Shown here: one piece after another, positions 32,050 through 38,272 of the stretch
Layout of the letters: every line of letters starts with the position of its first letter
Numbering within the stretch: position 1 is the stretch's first letter
Source: a virus
Strand: one strand, 5' to 3'
Length of the DNA stretch: 39,635 nucleotides
IMG/VR virus record: IMGVR_UViG_3300010885_041816
Span: 1-39,635 of that record
Program-made: the position numbers and the translations under genes
Notes under the pieces: model-generated
What the model saw: the letters and a program-made list of their open reading frames with translations, nothing else
Database searches by the model: none
Told to the model about the DNA's origin: nothing

Positions 32050-33275
32050 ACTACAGCCTCCAGTTGTGGGGCGGACTGCTTGCGCGTCATGCCTCCAGTT
32101 TGTTCGAGGGTATCAATCAGCTTGCTTGCCGCATCAGCGGATAGGGAGAACTGCGTCTTGTGAGGCTTACCGTCCTTCGTCATCTTCGGCCCGCTCGCCT
32201 TGCGGATAGCGTTTTCGAGATTGCCAATGGTGACTTTCACGGAAGCCAGGAATTCAGGGTAACTGACACCGTTAGCCTCTGCCAGCGCCCACGCTGCTTG
32301 CGCGTCGGTAATCTCGCGCACGCTGCTACCATCTTTGAGCCTGTAGAACTGTTGGAACTCAATGTCATCAGCGGCCCGCAACTTGGCAGCGCCTTCGATT
32401 GCGGTAGCATACCAGCCAACCAACTTGAGGCCGCGCACACGGCCCGCCAAAGCTTCGGCAGGTAACTCCATGGCCCGAGCGAACAAAGCGGCTCGTGCTG
32501 TCTCAGGATCGGCTGGAAGGGTCATAGCCGTTTCCTCAATTGGGGCTAGCGCCTTATCGTGGAACGTCTCGCAGTTGGCATTAGCGGGGCACCAGTGGCA
32601 CCACTCGCCCGCCCGCCGATCATCGGGCGTTGAAGCGCGTTCTTTTGCTAGCCTGTCATCCAGCCACTTCGCAGACCTATACACAGTGCCAGCGTCAAAG
32701 TCTGCTACAGTCGGACGGCCCGCCCACGGTTGCACGATGGCAACACGGCCATTCTCGCAACGGAAGCGTTTCGCAACCAGAACAGCAAGCGCCCGCAGCT
32801 GCGGATTGTCTGCCGCTTCTGGCACATCGCCGCGTAGGGTCTTATAGTCGATGATCAGGAAGGCGTTGAAACCTTTGGAATCACGTTTGATTGCGATGAA
32901 ATCCGCAAGGCCGGTGAACACAGGCTGAACGGTAACGCCCTCCTTCATTTCAATCACGCCGCCGACTGTTGTTAGGCCAAGGCGCATGGAGTCGCGGTAG
33001 ATGGAATGCGTTCCGTCCGTGCCCTCCGCCAGCCAATCAGCCAGCACCCATTCAGCTTGCTGTTGACACATATCGAAAGTCTCAAGCTGTGATGGATCAA
33101 GTTTACTTGCATCACCCGTGGCCAAGGCTTCGTGGATCTCATCACCGAACTTTGACCACTTGCCGGAATTGTCCCCGGCAAGTAGCGCCATTTGATGAGA
33201 TGCGGGGCACTGCTCTATGCGAGCGATTGCAGATGCGGAGGGCACGCCGCGCCGTGGGTCTATGGAATCATTCAT
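32046..33275 (-). CDS. PD-(D/E)XK nuclease with Fe-S cluster (DUF2800/Cas4-like)
   Basis: This is a 409-residue protein. It starts with SASAIARIEQCPASHQ, which provides the first cluster cysteine (about residue 23). The nuclease core lies at about 121-165, with GLADFIAI (acidic residue) and IIDYKT (the D-x-K pair), followed by a conserved Gln in NPQLRALAVL. Three cysteines, CHWCPANANC (about 225-234), complete the probable 4Fe-4S site. DUF2800-type proteins act as exonucleases partnered with a RecT-type annealing protein, which is encoded two genes upstream. The C-terminal half is helical and may bind DNA. Confidence 0.85.
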   Translation of the reverse strand: MNDSIDPRRGVPSASAIARIEQCPASHQMALLAGDNSGKWSKFGDEIHEALATGDASKLDPSQLETFDMCQQQAEWVLADWLAEGTDGTHSIYRDSMRLGLTTVGGVIEMKEGVTVQPVFTGLADFIAIKRDSKGFNAFLIIDYKTLRGDVPEAADNPQLRALAVLVAKRFRCENGRVAIVQPWAGRPTVADFDAGTVYRSAKWLDDRLAKERASTPDDRRAGEWCHWCPANANCETFHDKALAPIEETAMTLPADPETARAALFARAMELPAEALAGRVRGLKLVGWYATAIEGAAKLRAADDIEFQQFYRLKDGSSVREITDAQAAWALAEANGVSYPEFLASVKVTIGNLENAIRKASGPKMTKDGKPHKTQFSLSADAASKLIDTLEQTGGMTRKQSAPQLEAVV

Positions 33276-33293
33276 GGTTTTTGAATCGGCTGT

Positions 33294-33872
33294 TTAAATC
33301 AATGTAACGGCAGGCCTTTCATTGAGAACCTTGCTTTCCATCGCCATGATTCGGCCTTCGCAATCCTCATTCCTGAAAGCCATCATACCTTTCTCGCCAA
33401 GGCTCCATTCCATCTCGCCAAGACGTTGAATCTTCTGGATGAACCTAAGATTGAACACTGTCCCTTTAATGATGCCTATAGGGTAAGGCGGCGGTTTTGG
33501 TCCGAGGTCGGTTATCTCTCCCTCGCCTCCGCATTCTTCGCACTCGCCATCGCATTTCGGACAATAGCAATCACAGTCACCTGTACCATCACATTCATTG
33601 CATATGGTCCGCTTCGGCTCAGGAGGAACAGGCTCGGGCTCAACTTCAAAAGCGGGAAGTTTGAACCAGTCCGTAAAGACACCATTATAAGCTGATAGTG
33701 GATTTATGTTCGCTTCCTTCGCTGTTTGAAGAGTTTCAAGCCCACGCTTGATACGAACTATAATGCGACCGTCTGTAGCATAAGTCCATTCTTCCAGGTT
33801 AAACGGTTCTGCTAGCTTGAATCTGATCGGATCGGTTGAACAGAACGATTTAATTTGATCGAGTGTAATCAC
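33294..33872 (-). CDS. Clamp-like domain protein with DnaJ-type zinc insertion
   Basis: This is a 192-residue protein. The N-terminal part has EEWTYATDGRIIVRI and the C-terminal part TVFNLRFIQKIQRLGEMEWS with a GRIMAM ending. These are reminiscent of the ATDG and final image-like strands of sliding-clamp domains. Between them is a Pro-rich linker and a zinc finger like that of DnaJ (CNECDG ... CYCPKCDGECEECGG, about 93-118). It starts at GTG 33872, with GGAGG about seven bases upstream, and overlaps the RecT stop (GTGA). It lies in the recombination block; the clamp resemblance is by eye and not certain. Confidence 0.6.
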   Translation of the reverse strand: MITLDQIKSFCSTDPIRFKLAEPFNLEEWTYATDGRIIVRIKRGLETLQTAKEANINPLSAYNGVFTDWFKLPAFEVEPEPVPPEPKRTICNECDGTGDCDCYCPKCDGECEECGGEGEITDLGPKPPPYPIGIIKGTVFNLRFIQKIQRLGEMEWSLGEKGMMAFRNEDCEGRIMAMESKVLNERPAVTLI

Positions 33873-34855
33873 TTTGACCCTCCTTTCGTGATCGCGGCAA
33901 TGATAGCAGGCAGTGCGGCCAGGACATCCTGCAACCCGTCCGTCGTCTGCTCTTCAATCGGCGCAGTAGCGTCGATGAAAAGCCCGCCAGTCTCTGCTTC
34001 GGTTGCCACGGTCTGCCAGTCCAGGCCCGCGCCGCCAAGCTCTTGCGTCAGGCGCTGAATCAATGCGCCTCGCTCAGCATTCGGTGGAGATTCACCGCCT
34101 TCAATTCGTGCGTTTGGCACGCTCTCAGGATCGTTTGGGACATCTACGATAATACCTTCTTCAACCTTCACTTGCCGCCCTTCTTCATTAGCGTTGGCGA
34201 CAGTCAGAGCATCTTGCAGCTCAATGGAGCGAGGCATGTACTTGAGCACCTGGAGCAACAATACCTTGCGGGCGTACATCTCAGGATGATCGAACGAGTA
34301 ATGCATTCGCCCGACCTTGTTGAAGCGGTCACGATGCTTCCATACTCTCGCCATGGGCCATGCTTCCATGACAACCTGCTCAGATCCGTTGACCTTGCCG
34401 CAAGCGTAAACCCACGTCATCTTGGGCGGATCGCCATAGTTCACGCCAGGGCGATGAATCAGATGAGGATTTGAACCGAGGGCAAAATCAAACTCATCGC
34501 CATCAAAAACAGCACCCGTCCACGCTGTAGCGCGGCCCGTATTGTTAAGCAGTCCGACGAGTCCTTGCCAGCCAGGCACAAAGGTGCAAGTCTTCTTATA
34601 TGGGATCAAGTAACCTTGACCAGCAACCCCAGGTTCAAGGCCTAGTTGCGAGGCAATAATGATGCTTGCAAGTATCGACTGCGGATCGCACTCGCGAAGC
34701 TTCGGTGTTGTTGAAAAGCACGTAACCGCGAGTCGGCACATGCGATCAGGATTCAGATGCTTAGGCAGCGCTAGGGCGATGGTGGACTTCGCCTTTTCCA
34801 AGTAGTCAGATAAACCCTTGGCCGTTGGTTTGAATAGTTGCGTTTGTTGCGACAT
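33869..34855 (-). CDS. RecT-family single-strand annealing protein
   Basis: This is a 328-residue protein with the conserved RecT core. Helices around LRECDPQSILASIIIASQLG (about 55-75) are followed by GQGYLIPYKKTCTFVPGWQGL (about 85-105), MTWVYACGKVNG and HYSFDHPEMYARKVLLLQVL near 210-230. RecT proteins coat single strands and pair them with complementary DNA. The C-terminal 80 residues are acidic and less conserved. The ATG at 34855 is preferred over an in-frame ATG at 34948 that lies inside the upstream gene. Partner nuclease: the Fe-S PD-(D/E)XK protein two genes downstream. Confidence 0.9.
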   Translation of the reverse strand: MSQQTQLFKPTAKGLSDYLEKAKSTIALALPKHLNPDRMCRLAVTCFSTTPKLRECDPQSILASIIIASQLGLEPGVAGQGYLIPYKKTCTFVPGWQGLVGLLNNTGRATAWTGAVFDGDEFDFALGSNPHLIHRPGVNYGDPPKMTWVYACGKVNGSEQVVMEAWPMARVWKHRDRFNKVGRMHYSFDHPEMYARKVLLLQVLKYMPRSIELQDALTVANANEEGRQVKVEEGIIVDVPNDPESVPNARIEGGESPPNAERGALIQRLTQELGGAGLDWQTVATEAETGGLFIDATAPIEEQTTDGLQDVLAALPAIIAAITKGGSK

Positions 34856-34883
34856 AATATGAGGTGCTTGATTGTGATGTAAA

Positions 34884-35474
34884 TTAGCTCTTGGATTTTT
34901 TGCCTTTCTTGAGCGCCGGGGCCGTGAAGGTCGCGTTCGCTTGCACATACACGGAGCCGGTCACCTCAGTGAGCGCCGGGGCCGTGATTTGATACCCTTC
35001 AGCAACTGAGAAATTACCGGCAATAATTGCGACCAACGGGTGCAACGACTTGATAACCTCGCCCTGGGCATGGAGGGTCATGACTGCCAGTCTTGCCTGA
35101 ATGCGCGTGTCACCTATACCATTAGCCAAAGCGCGGAACCGCAAGTCGGCGTACTCTTCACCAGCAAACGGACCATCATCGAGAAGTCCCCAGCCTGGTT
35201 CTTCCAGGCAGCGCTTGAGATTCTTGGCGAGCACGGTTGCCGCTTCAATGACCTTCTCTGGAGGATTCGCGCCACGCAGAATACTGGCGATGTTCTTTGG
35301 CACATTGCCCTCGCTGCTCCATTCAAATTCATAAAAACGAGGTTGGCCGCGCATATCGGCCATTTGGTCATTTTCTACCCAGCCCGCCGCTTTGACCGCG
35401 CCAGAGTGGGAGTTTTTGTGAACGTGGGCAATCGCGCCGTCACGCCTGATAACTGCTGAGAAGAAGTCGCACAT
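34884..35474 (-). CDS. Hypothetical phage protein with C-terminal TAPAL repeats
   Basis: This is a 196-residue protein. It starts MCDFFSAVIRRDGAIAHVHK followed by NSHSGAVKAAGW, as seen at the start of a group of early phage proteins I recall without known function. The last 40 residues carry two TAPAL-type beta repeats (ITAPALTEVTGSVYV and TFTAPALKK) in a 20-residue period, encoded by exact 18-bp direct repeats at 34910-34927 and 34970-34987. The C-terminus is lysine-rich. It lies upstream of RecT with 28 bases between them. Confidence 0.65.
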   Translation of the reverse strand: MCDFFSAVIRRDGAIAHVHKNSHSGAVKAAGWVENDQMADMRGQPRFYEFEWSSEGNVPKNIASILRGANPPEKVIEAATVLAKNLKRCLEEPGWGLLDDGPFAGEEYADLRFRALANGIGDTRIQARLAVMTLHAQGEVIKSLHPLVAIIAGNFSVAEGYQITAPALTEVTGSVYVQANATFTAPALKKGKKSKS

Positions 35475-35528
35475 ATTAGGTATTGTTAGGATGTTCGGGG
35501 ACGTTGGGAAATAGTGTAGCCTGCGCGG

Positions 35529-35672
35529 CTAAAATGGATAAAGGGCGAGTTGATAGAAGAACCAAGCGACTCCAGCGATAAAGGCTAGTTGTTGGATGAT
35601 TGCCGTCAGACCAAGGCGCGTTGCCTTGTCTTCTGGCAGCGAGAAGCGGGGAGGTTCGTCAGGAAGGAACAT
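35529..35672 (-). CDS. 47-residue membrane protein
   Basis: The ATG at 35672 has AGGAGGG upstream at a workable distance and overlaps the preceding gene by 14 bases. The N-terminal 20 residues are polar and proline-containing (PDEPPRFSLPEDKATR). The C-terminal part is one hydrophobic helix (IIQQLAFIAGVAWFFYQLAL). It is a small inner-membrane protein in the early block. It may be a superinfection-exclusion or host-interaction factor. No family was recognised. Confidence 0.6.
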   Translation of the reverse strand: MFLPDEPPRFSLPEDKATRLGLTAIIQQLAFIAGVAWFFYQLALYPF

Positions 35673-35928
35673 TTGATTTGGCCCTCCTGCGGTAGATTGC
35701 GCAGATAGCATCATAGGCATTGATGCGGTCATCTCTCTGGAGACCACCTTGAGCAATCATCCAGTCGATCTTTTGAATGATGGTGAGCCCTGGTCGGATA
35801 GCGTCCAGAGTCTCGCAGACCGGGAACAGGTGCCTCCACTTGGATCGGCTCCCTGTTGGCTTGTGAATATCGAGCGGAGAGGTCTTGGCGCGGATGATCA
35901 TTTCCGCTACTGAGGTGAGATTACTCAT
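35659..35928 (-). CDS. Hypothetical early protein
   Basis: This is an 89-residue basic, helical protein (AEMIIRAKTSPLDIH at the start; DRINAYDAICAIYRRRAK at the end) with one cysteine pair far apart. The ATG at 35928 overlaps the stop of the upstream membrane protein gene by eight bases. No motif was recognised. It is probably a small folded protein of the accessory early block. Confidence 0.6.
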   Translation of the reverse strand: MSNLTSVAEMIIRAKTSPLDIHKPTGSRSKWRHLFPVCETLDAIRPGLTIIQKIDWMIAQGGLQRDDRINAYDAICAIYRRRAKSNVPS

Positions 35929-36127
35929 AGTCCTTCTGGAGTTGGGCTAAGGTTCTTTGGCCGCGCACGTAAGCTACCAGCTCGCGAGCGTCGTGCTGCT
36001 CTTGCGCTATTGGCTTTGGGCGGCGCAGAGCGTAGATAATCACGCCCAGGCAAAAGCCGCCGAGCGATACCCACAGCGCGAGCAATCCAATTTGCTGGCC
36101 GGTTAGGTGGTTCAAGACTTCGCTCAT
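35921..36127 (-). CDS. 68-residue single-pass membrane protein
   Basis: The ATG at 36127 is chosen because AGGAGG lies seven bases upstream; it shares one base with the stop of the previous gene (TGATG). After a short polar start there is one transmembrane helix (about 12-34, IGLLALWVSLGGFCLGVIIYAL), followed by a basic stop-transfer RRPKP and a helical tail. It is part of a run of small early genes with unknown roles. Confidence 0.65.
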   Translation of the reverse strand: MSEVLNHLTGQQIGLLALWVSLGGFCLGVIIYALRRPKPIAQEQHDARELVAYVRGQRTLAQLQKDYE

Positions 36128-36318
36128 CACTTGCCCTCCTTTTGCCCAGCGAGCGCGAGACGGGTAAAGCTGCGAGCGTTCAACATGTGGTCAAAGACTC
36201 GCTTGGTTTCTTTGTCCATCGTGTTGCACTCAGGGAGCGCGTCAATGATTGCGCTCAGCGTCGTCTCAATCACCTTGAGCGCGTATAGGTTATGTTTGCT
36301 GAGGACTCCGTTTTTCAC
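36127..36318 (-). CDS. Small helical early protein
   Basis: This is a 63-residue protein from GTG 36318, which overlaps the stop of the upstream gene (GTGA). It is mainly helical (HNLYALKVIETTLSAIIDAL) with a KETKRVFDHMLNARSF helix at the C-terminus. A longer in-frame reading to 36387 would lie inside the upstream gene. No function is assigned. Confidence 0.55.
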   Translation of the reverse strand: MKNGVLSKHNLYALKVIETTLSAIIDALPECNTMDKETKRVFDHMLNARSFTRLALAGQKEGK

Positions 36319-36515
36319 TTCGCGCCCCCTTTCCGCTTCGGCTTGGCGGTGGCGAACTGCTTCAAGACCAGTGTGACGGCCTTGCAAGCTAGATCGTGAA
36401 GAAGCTCATCGGGATTCACGCCGAGGCCATTTGCCTTGGCAACGAAACGAGCGACCTCGTCCTCGTTAAGTTCAGTGAGAAGTGCGCGTTGCGCAGTTGT
36501 AAGCTTGTGACTCAT
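36315..36515 (-). CDS. Small helical protein with basic tail
   Basis: This is a 66-residue, highly helical protein (LTTAQRALLTELNEDEVARF). It ends with a lysine/arginine-rich tail (ATAKPKRKGGAK), a possible nucleic acid contact. The coding DNA for ATAKP shares an exact 16-bp sequence (36340-36355) with the tail of the RHH gene at 37260 (37291-37306). It lies between the antirepressor gene and small early genes. Confidence 0.6.
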   Translation of the reverse strand: MSHKLTTAQRALLTELNEDEVARFVAKANGLGVNPDELLHDLACKAVTLVLKQFATAKPKRKGGAK

Positions 36516-36519
36516 CGGT

Positions 36520-37263
36520 TTATTGGGCTGGGGTTAGGGTGAGTGCGTTAGAAGTCCCCAAAAGCTGGTCAATGGCAAGATAGCGGCGGACCCATTCGAG
36601 GCCCTTGGAAGTAAAGCGCGTTTGCTTGAAAGCGTGTTCGTTTGCCTCGCCTGTCTTAACTTCAAAGTAACCAGCGTCGAGCCACTTGGCGTAAGGTTGC
36701 AAGCTGCCGTTCTCGCGGAACAGGACACGGCCACTTTGGCAAAGATCAACGAAGGCGTTTTGCTTCACTCCGAGAATCTTCGCTGTCTCGCGGATACCGA
36801 ACAGGCCGTCAGCTTTGACAAACCGTTCAACGTATTCCACGGCGGGGCGTTGCGCCTCAACAGTAAGCTTGAGCTTTTCCGTTTCCTCGTACTTGTCGGC
36901 GAGTTGGCGGAGAGCGGTGGCGTAGTCTTGAGGTAGGATCGCAACCGACGCTACCTGATAGCCTCCCGTTTTGCGGATCGCTGGCAGGACTTCGGAAGTG
37001 ACCCACTTCTTGAACGCTTTAGCTTGTGGCTTGCGAGAGCGTAGAACGAGGGAGTACAGGCCGGACTCGTTGACAATATTCACTTCACCCTGGGGGCCTA
37101 TGTTTAACATAGACCGCTCATCAGCGTCTAGTGCGCTATTGGCCTGCGTCACATTCTTGATTCCGAGGAGTGCGCAAACATCGGTAGCGACGAACCATGG
37201 CGAATCATCGCGGGTAATGGCGCGGAGTTCAGCGCCGTTGAAGTTGAAAGGAGTAATAGTCAT
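36520..37263 (-). CDS. BRO-N / KilAC antirepressor-like protein
   Basis: This is a 247-residue protein. The N-terminal 100 residues are a BRO/Bro-N domain (FNFNGAELRAITRDDSPWFV, then DVCALLGIKNVTQA, then VNESGLYSLVLRSRKPQAKA). The C-terminal part (about 150-247) is KilAC-like, with GIRETAKILGVKQNAFVDLC as a winged-helix-type motif and RFTSKGLEWVRRYLA near the end. Phage antirepressors of this type relieve lysogenic repression or tune early genes. The ATG at 37263 overlaps the stop of the RHH gene, so both are translated together from the leftward early promoter. Confidence 0.85.
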   Translation of the reverse strand: MTITPFNFNGAELRAITRDDSPWFVATDVCALLGIKNVTQANSALDADERSMLNIGPQGEVNIVNESGLYSLVLRSRKPQAKAFKKWVTSEVLPAIRKTGGYQVASVAILPQDYATALRQLADKYEETEKLKLTVEAQRPAVEYVERFVKADGLFGIRETAKILGVKQNAFVDLCQSGRVLFRENGSLQPYAKWLDAGYFEVKTGEANEHAFKQTRFTSKGLEWVRRYLAIDQLLGTSNALTLTPAQ

Positions 37264-37427
37264 GGCTTGACGGCTCCTTTCTTCTTGGATGGCTTGGCGG
37301 TGGCGATGTCTTCACGAATGAGCTTGCGAACGTACTCAGAGCGAGTCATGCCAAGAACTGAAATGCGACGAACAACCTTGGCTGTTGTTTGGTCGTCCAT
37401 GCTGATGCTTGTCGATTTGTATTTCAT
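37260..37427 (-). CDS. Ribbon-helix-helix regulator (leftward)
   Basis: This is a 55-residue protein. YKSTSISMDDQTTAKVVRRI gives the ribbon strand and first helix, followed by SVLGMTRSEYVRKLIREDI, the typical second helix of Arc/CopG-type regulators. The tail is lysine-rich. The ATG at 37427 is used; a frame open to 37496 would include the control region. It is the first gene of the leftward operon, and its own promoter carries an operator-like repeat, so autoregulation is likely. Confidence 0.8.
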   Translation of the reverse strand: MKYKSTSISMDDQTTAKVVRRISVLGMTRSEYVRKLIREDIATAKPSKKKGAVKP

Positions 37428-37430
37428 CTG

Positions 37431-37507
37431 GTTGATAACGGTTATTAACGGTGAGGAACGGGGCGTGTCAAAATATTTGTTGATTATTTTCAACAACGGT
37501 TGTTAAC
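37431..37507. promoter_or_regulatory. Divergent control region with two operator-like copies
   Basis: ATAACGGTTATTAAC (37435-37449) and ACAACGGTTGTTAAC (37493-37507) agree in 13 of 15 bases and each is nearly palindromic around a central G. A leftward promoter is suggested by TTGACA (37471-37466, minus strand) with a weak -10 near 37449-37443, over the first copy. A weaker rightward promoter (TTGTTG 37477-37482, TTGTTA 37500-37505) would overlap the second. RHH proteins are encoded on both sides and are the likely ligands. Confidence 0.6.
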
Positions 37508-37514
37508 TGCCGAA

Positions 37515-37700
37515 ATGAGAACGCACAAACCCGTATCCATCAGCCTACCTCCAGACCTCTTTGAGGCCGCAGAGAACCGAGCCGCAGACCTTGGTTTTAA
37601 GCGTGCTACGTATATTCAGCAGTTGATTCTAGCCGACCTCAGAAAGGCCGAGCAAGAGCAGGCGCTTACGCCGAAGAAGCCCGCCAAAAAGAAGCCTTAA
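37515..37700 (+). CDS. Ribbon-helix-helix regulator (rightward)
   Basis: This is a 61-residue protein. HKPVSISLPPDLFEAAENRA followed by ADLGFKRATYIQQLILADL has the ribbon strand and two helices of the CopG/Arc type, and the tail is lysine-rich (TPKKPAKKKP). It is read opposite to its paralogue-like neighbour at 37260 from the shared control region. The ATG lies only a few bases after the suggested promoter, so its mRNA could be almost leaderless. With the leftward RHH protein it may set the lysis-lysogeny choice. Confidence 0.78.
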   Translation: MRTHKPVSISLPPDLFEAAENRAADLGFKRATYIQQLILADLRKAEQEQALTPKKPAKKKP

Positions 37701-37701
37701 A

Positions 37702-37854
37702 ATGCACTCCCGCGCTCAGTTCTACCTTGTGGCTGGCGCTGTGATCCTTCTGGTGACGTGGCTTCTCAATGTAGCTAGGTGTGTTCATAGTGACGAGTGG
37801 TTGACGAGAGAATACTACCCAGCCCACCGCCCCAAATCAAACCCCCGCCGGTAG
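37702..37854 (+). CDS. 50-residue membrane protein
   Basis: The ATG at 37702 is one base after the stop of the RHH gene. The product has one hydrophobic segment (about 7-25, FYLVAGAVILLVTWLLNVA) followed by a polar tail with an acidic and a basic part (SDEWLTREYYPAHRP, then PRR). Its stop codon lies inside an 18-bp palindrome. It is transcribed with the RHH gene, the class expressed from a prophage, so a superinfection-related role is possible but not shown. Confidence 0.55.
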   Translation: MHSRAQFYLVAGAVILLVTWLLNVARCVHSDEWLTREYYPAHRPKSNPRR

Positions 37855-37871
37855 TACCGGTACTACCTTTT
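37850..37871. terminator. Eighteen-bp perfect palindrome with T run
   Basis: GGTAGTACC-GGTACTACC (37850-37867) is fully symmetric, and TTTT follows at 37868-37871. As RNA it gives a 7-bp stem with a CCGG loop and a short T run, a compact terminator. As DNA it would equally suit a symmetric regulator site in front of the next gene. It overlaps the stop codon of the membrane peptide gene. Which role applies is unclear. Confidence 0.5.
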
Positions 37872-37889
37872 CACCCTTGACTTTTTCCC

Positions 37890-38168
37890 ATGGCAACATC
37901 TCCACACTCCCTCAAGCTGACTCCCGACCTTGCCGAGATCAGCAAACTACGCGCTCAGCAACTTGGCTATCCATCGTGGGGCGCTTATATCAAGGGCCTC
38001 ATACGGTATGATGCGATGGTCCAAGGTGAGCACGCTATCACGCAGCCGTTCGCAACCATCCCAGCCGCAGAGCAAGACCTGATGGATGCGAAGTTACTCG
38101 CCAACACGAAGCGCGGCGTTGGCCAGCGTGGCGAATATTTGAAGCGGTTGCTTGAAGGGGATACTTAA
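37890..38168 (+). CDS. Ribbon-helix-helix-like protein with C-terminal extension
   Basis: This is a 92-residue protein. HSLKLTPDLAEISKLRAQQL followed by GYPSWGAYIKGLIRYDAMV fits an RHH fold, with a strand then two helices. The last 45 residues add a helical extension (EQDLMDAKLLANTKRGVGQR). It is the third RHH-like protein in the region. It is preceded by TTGACT and the palindrome, 22 bases before its ATG. Its stop is 104 bases before the convergent integrase stop; that gap holds no recognised feature. Confidence 0.65.
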   Translation: MATSPHSLKLTPDLAEISKLRAQQLGYPSWGAYIKGLIRYDAMVQGEHAITQPFATIPAAEQDLMDAKLLANTKRGVGQRGEYLKRLLEGDT

Positions 38169-38272
38169 TTAACTACTCAACCAATCTGGAGAGCTATAGT
38201 CTACTGGCCATGTTTCACGCTTGGACATCCGGCCACCCTACCCACGCCGCCCACTTCCCGGCAAGCGCAAAA

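Noticed and set aside
27953-33275. Helicase, methylase and two nucleases as a BREX, DISARM or type ISP-like defence island
   Set aside because: No restriction subunit, no PglZ, BrxC or DrmA-like gene is present, and the nucleases are the standard phage recombination types next to RecT.
34856-34948. Longer RecT start at 34948
   Set aside because: It would add 31 basic residues read inside the upstream gene in another frame. The ATG at 34855 gives the usual RecT N-terminus.
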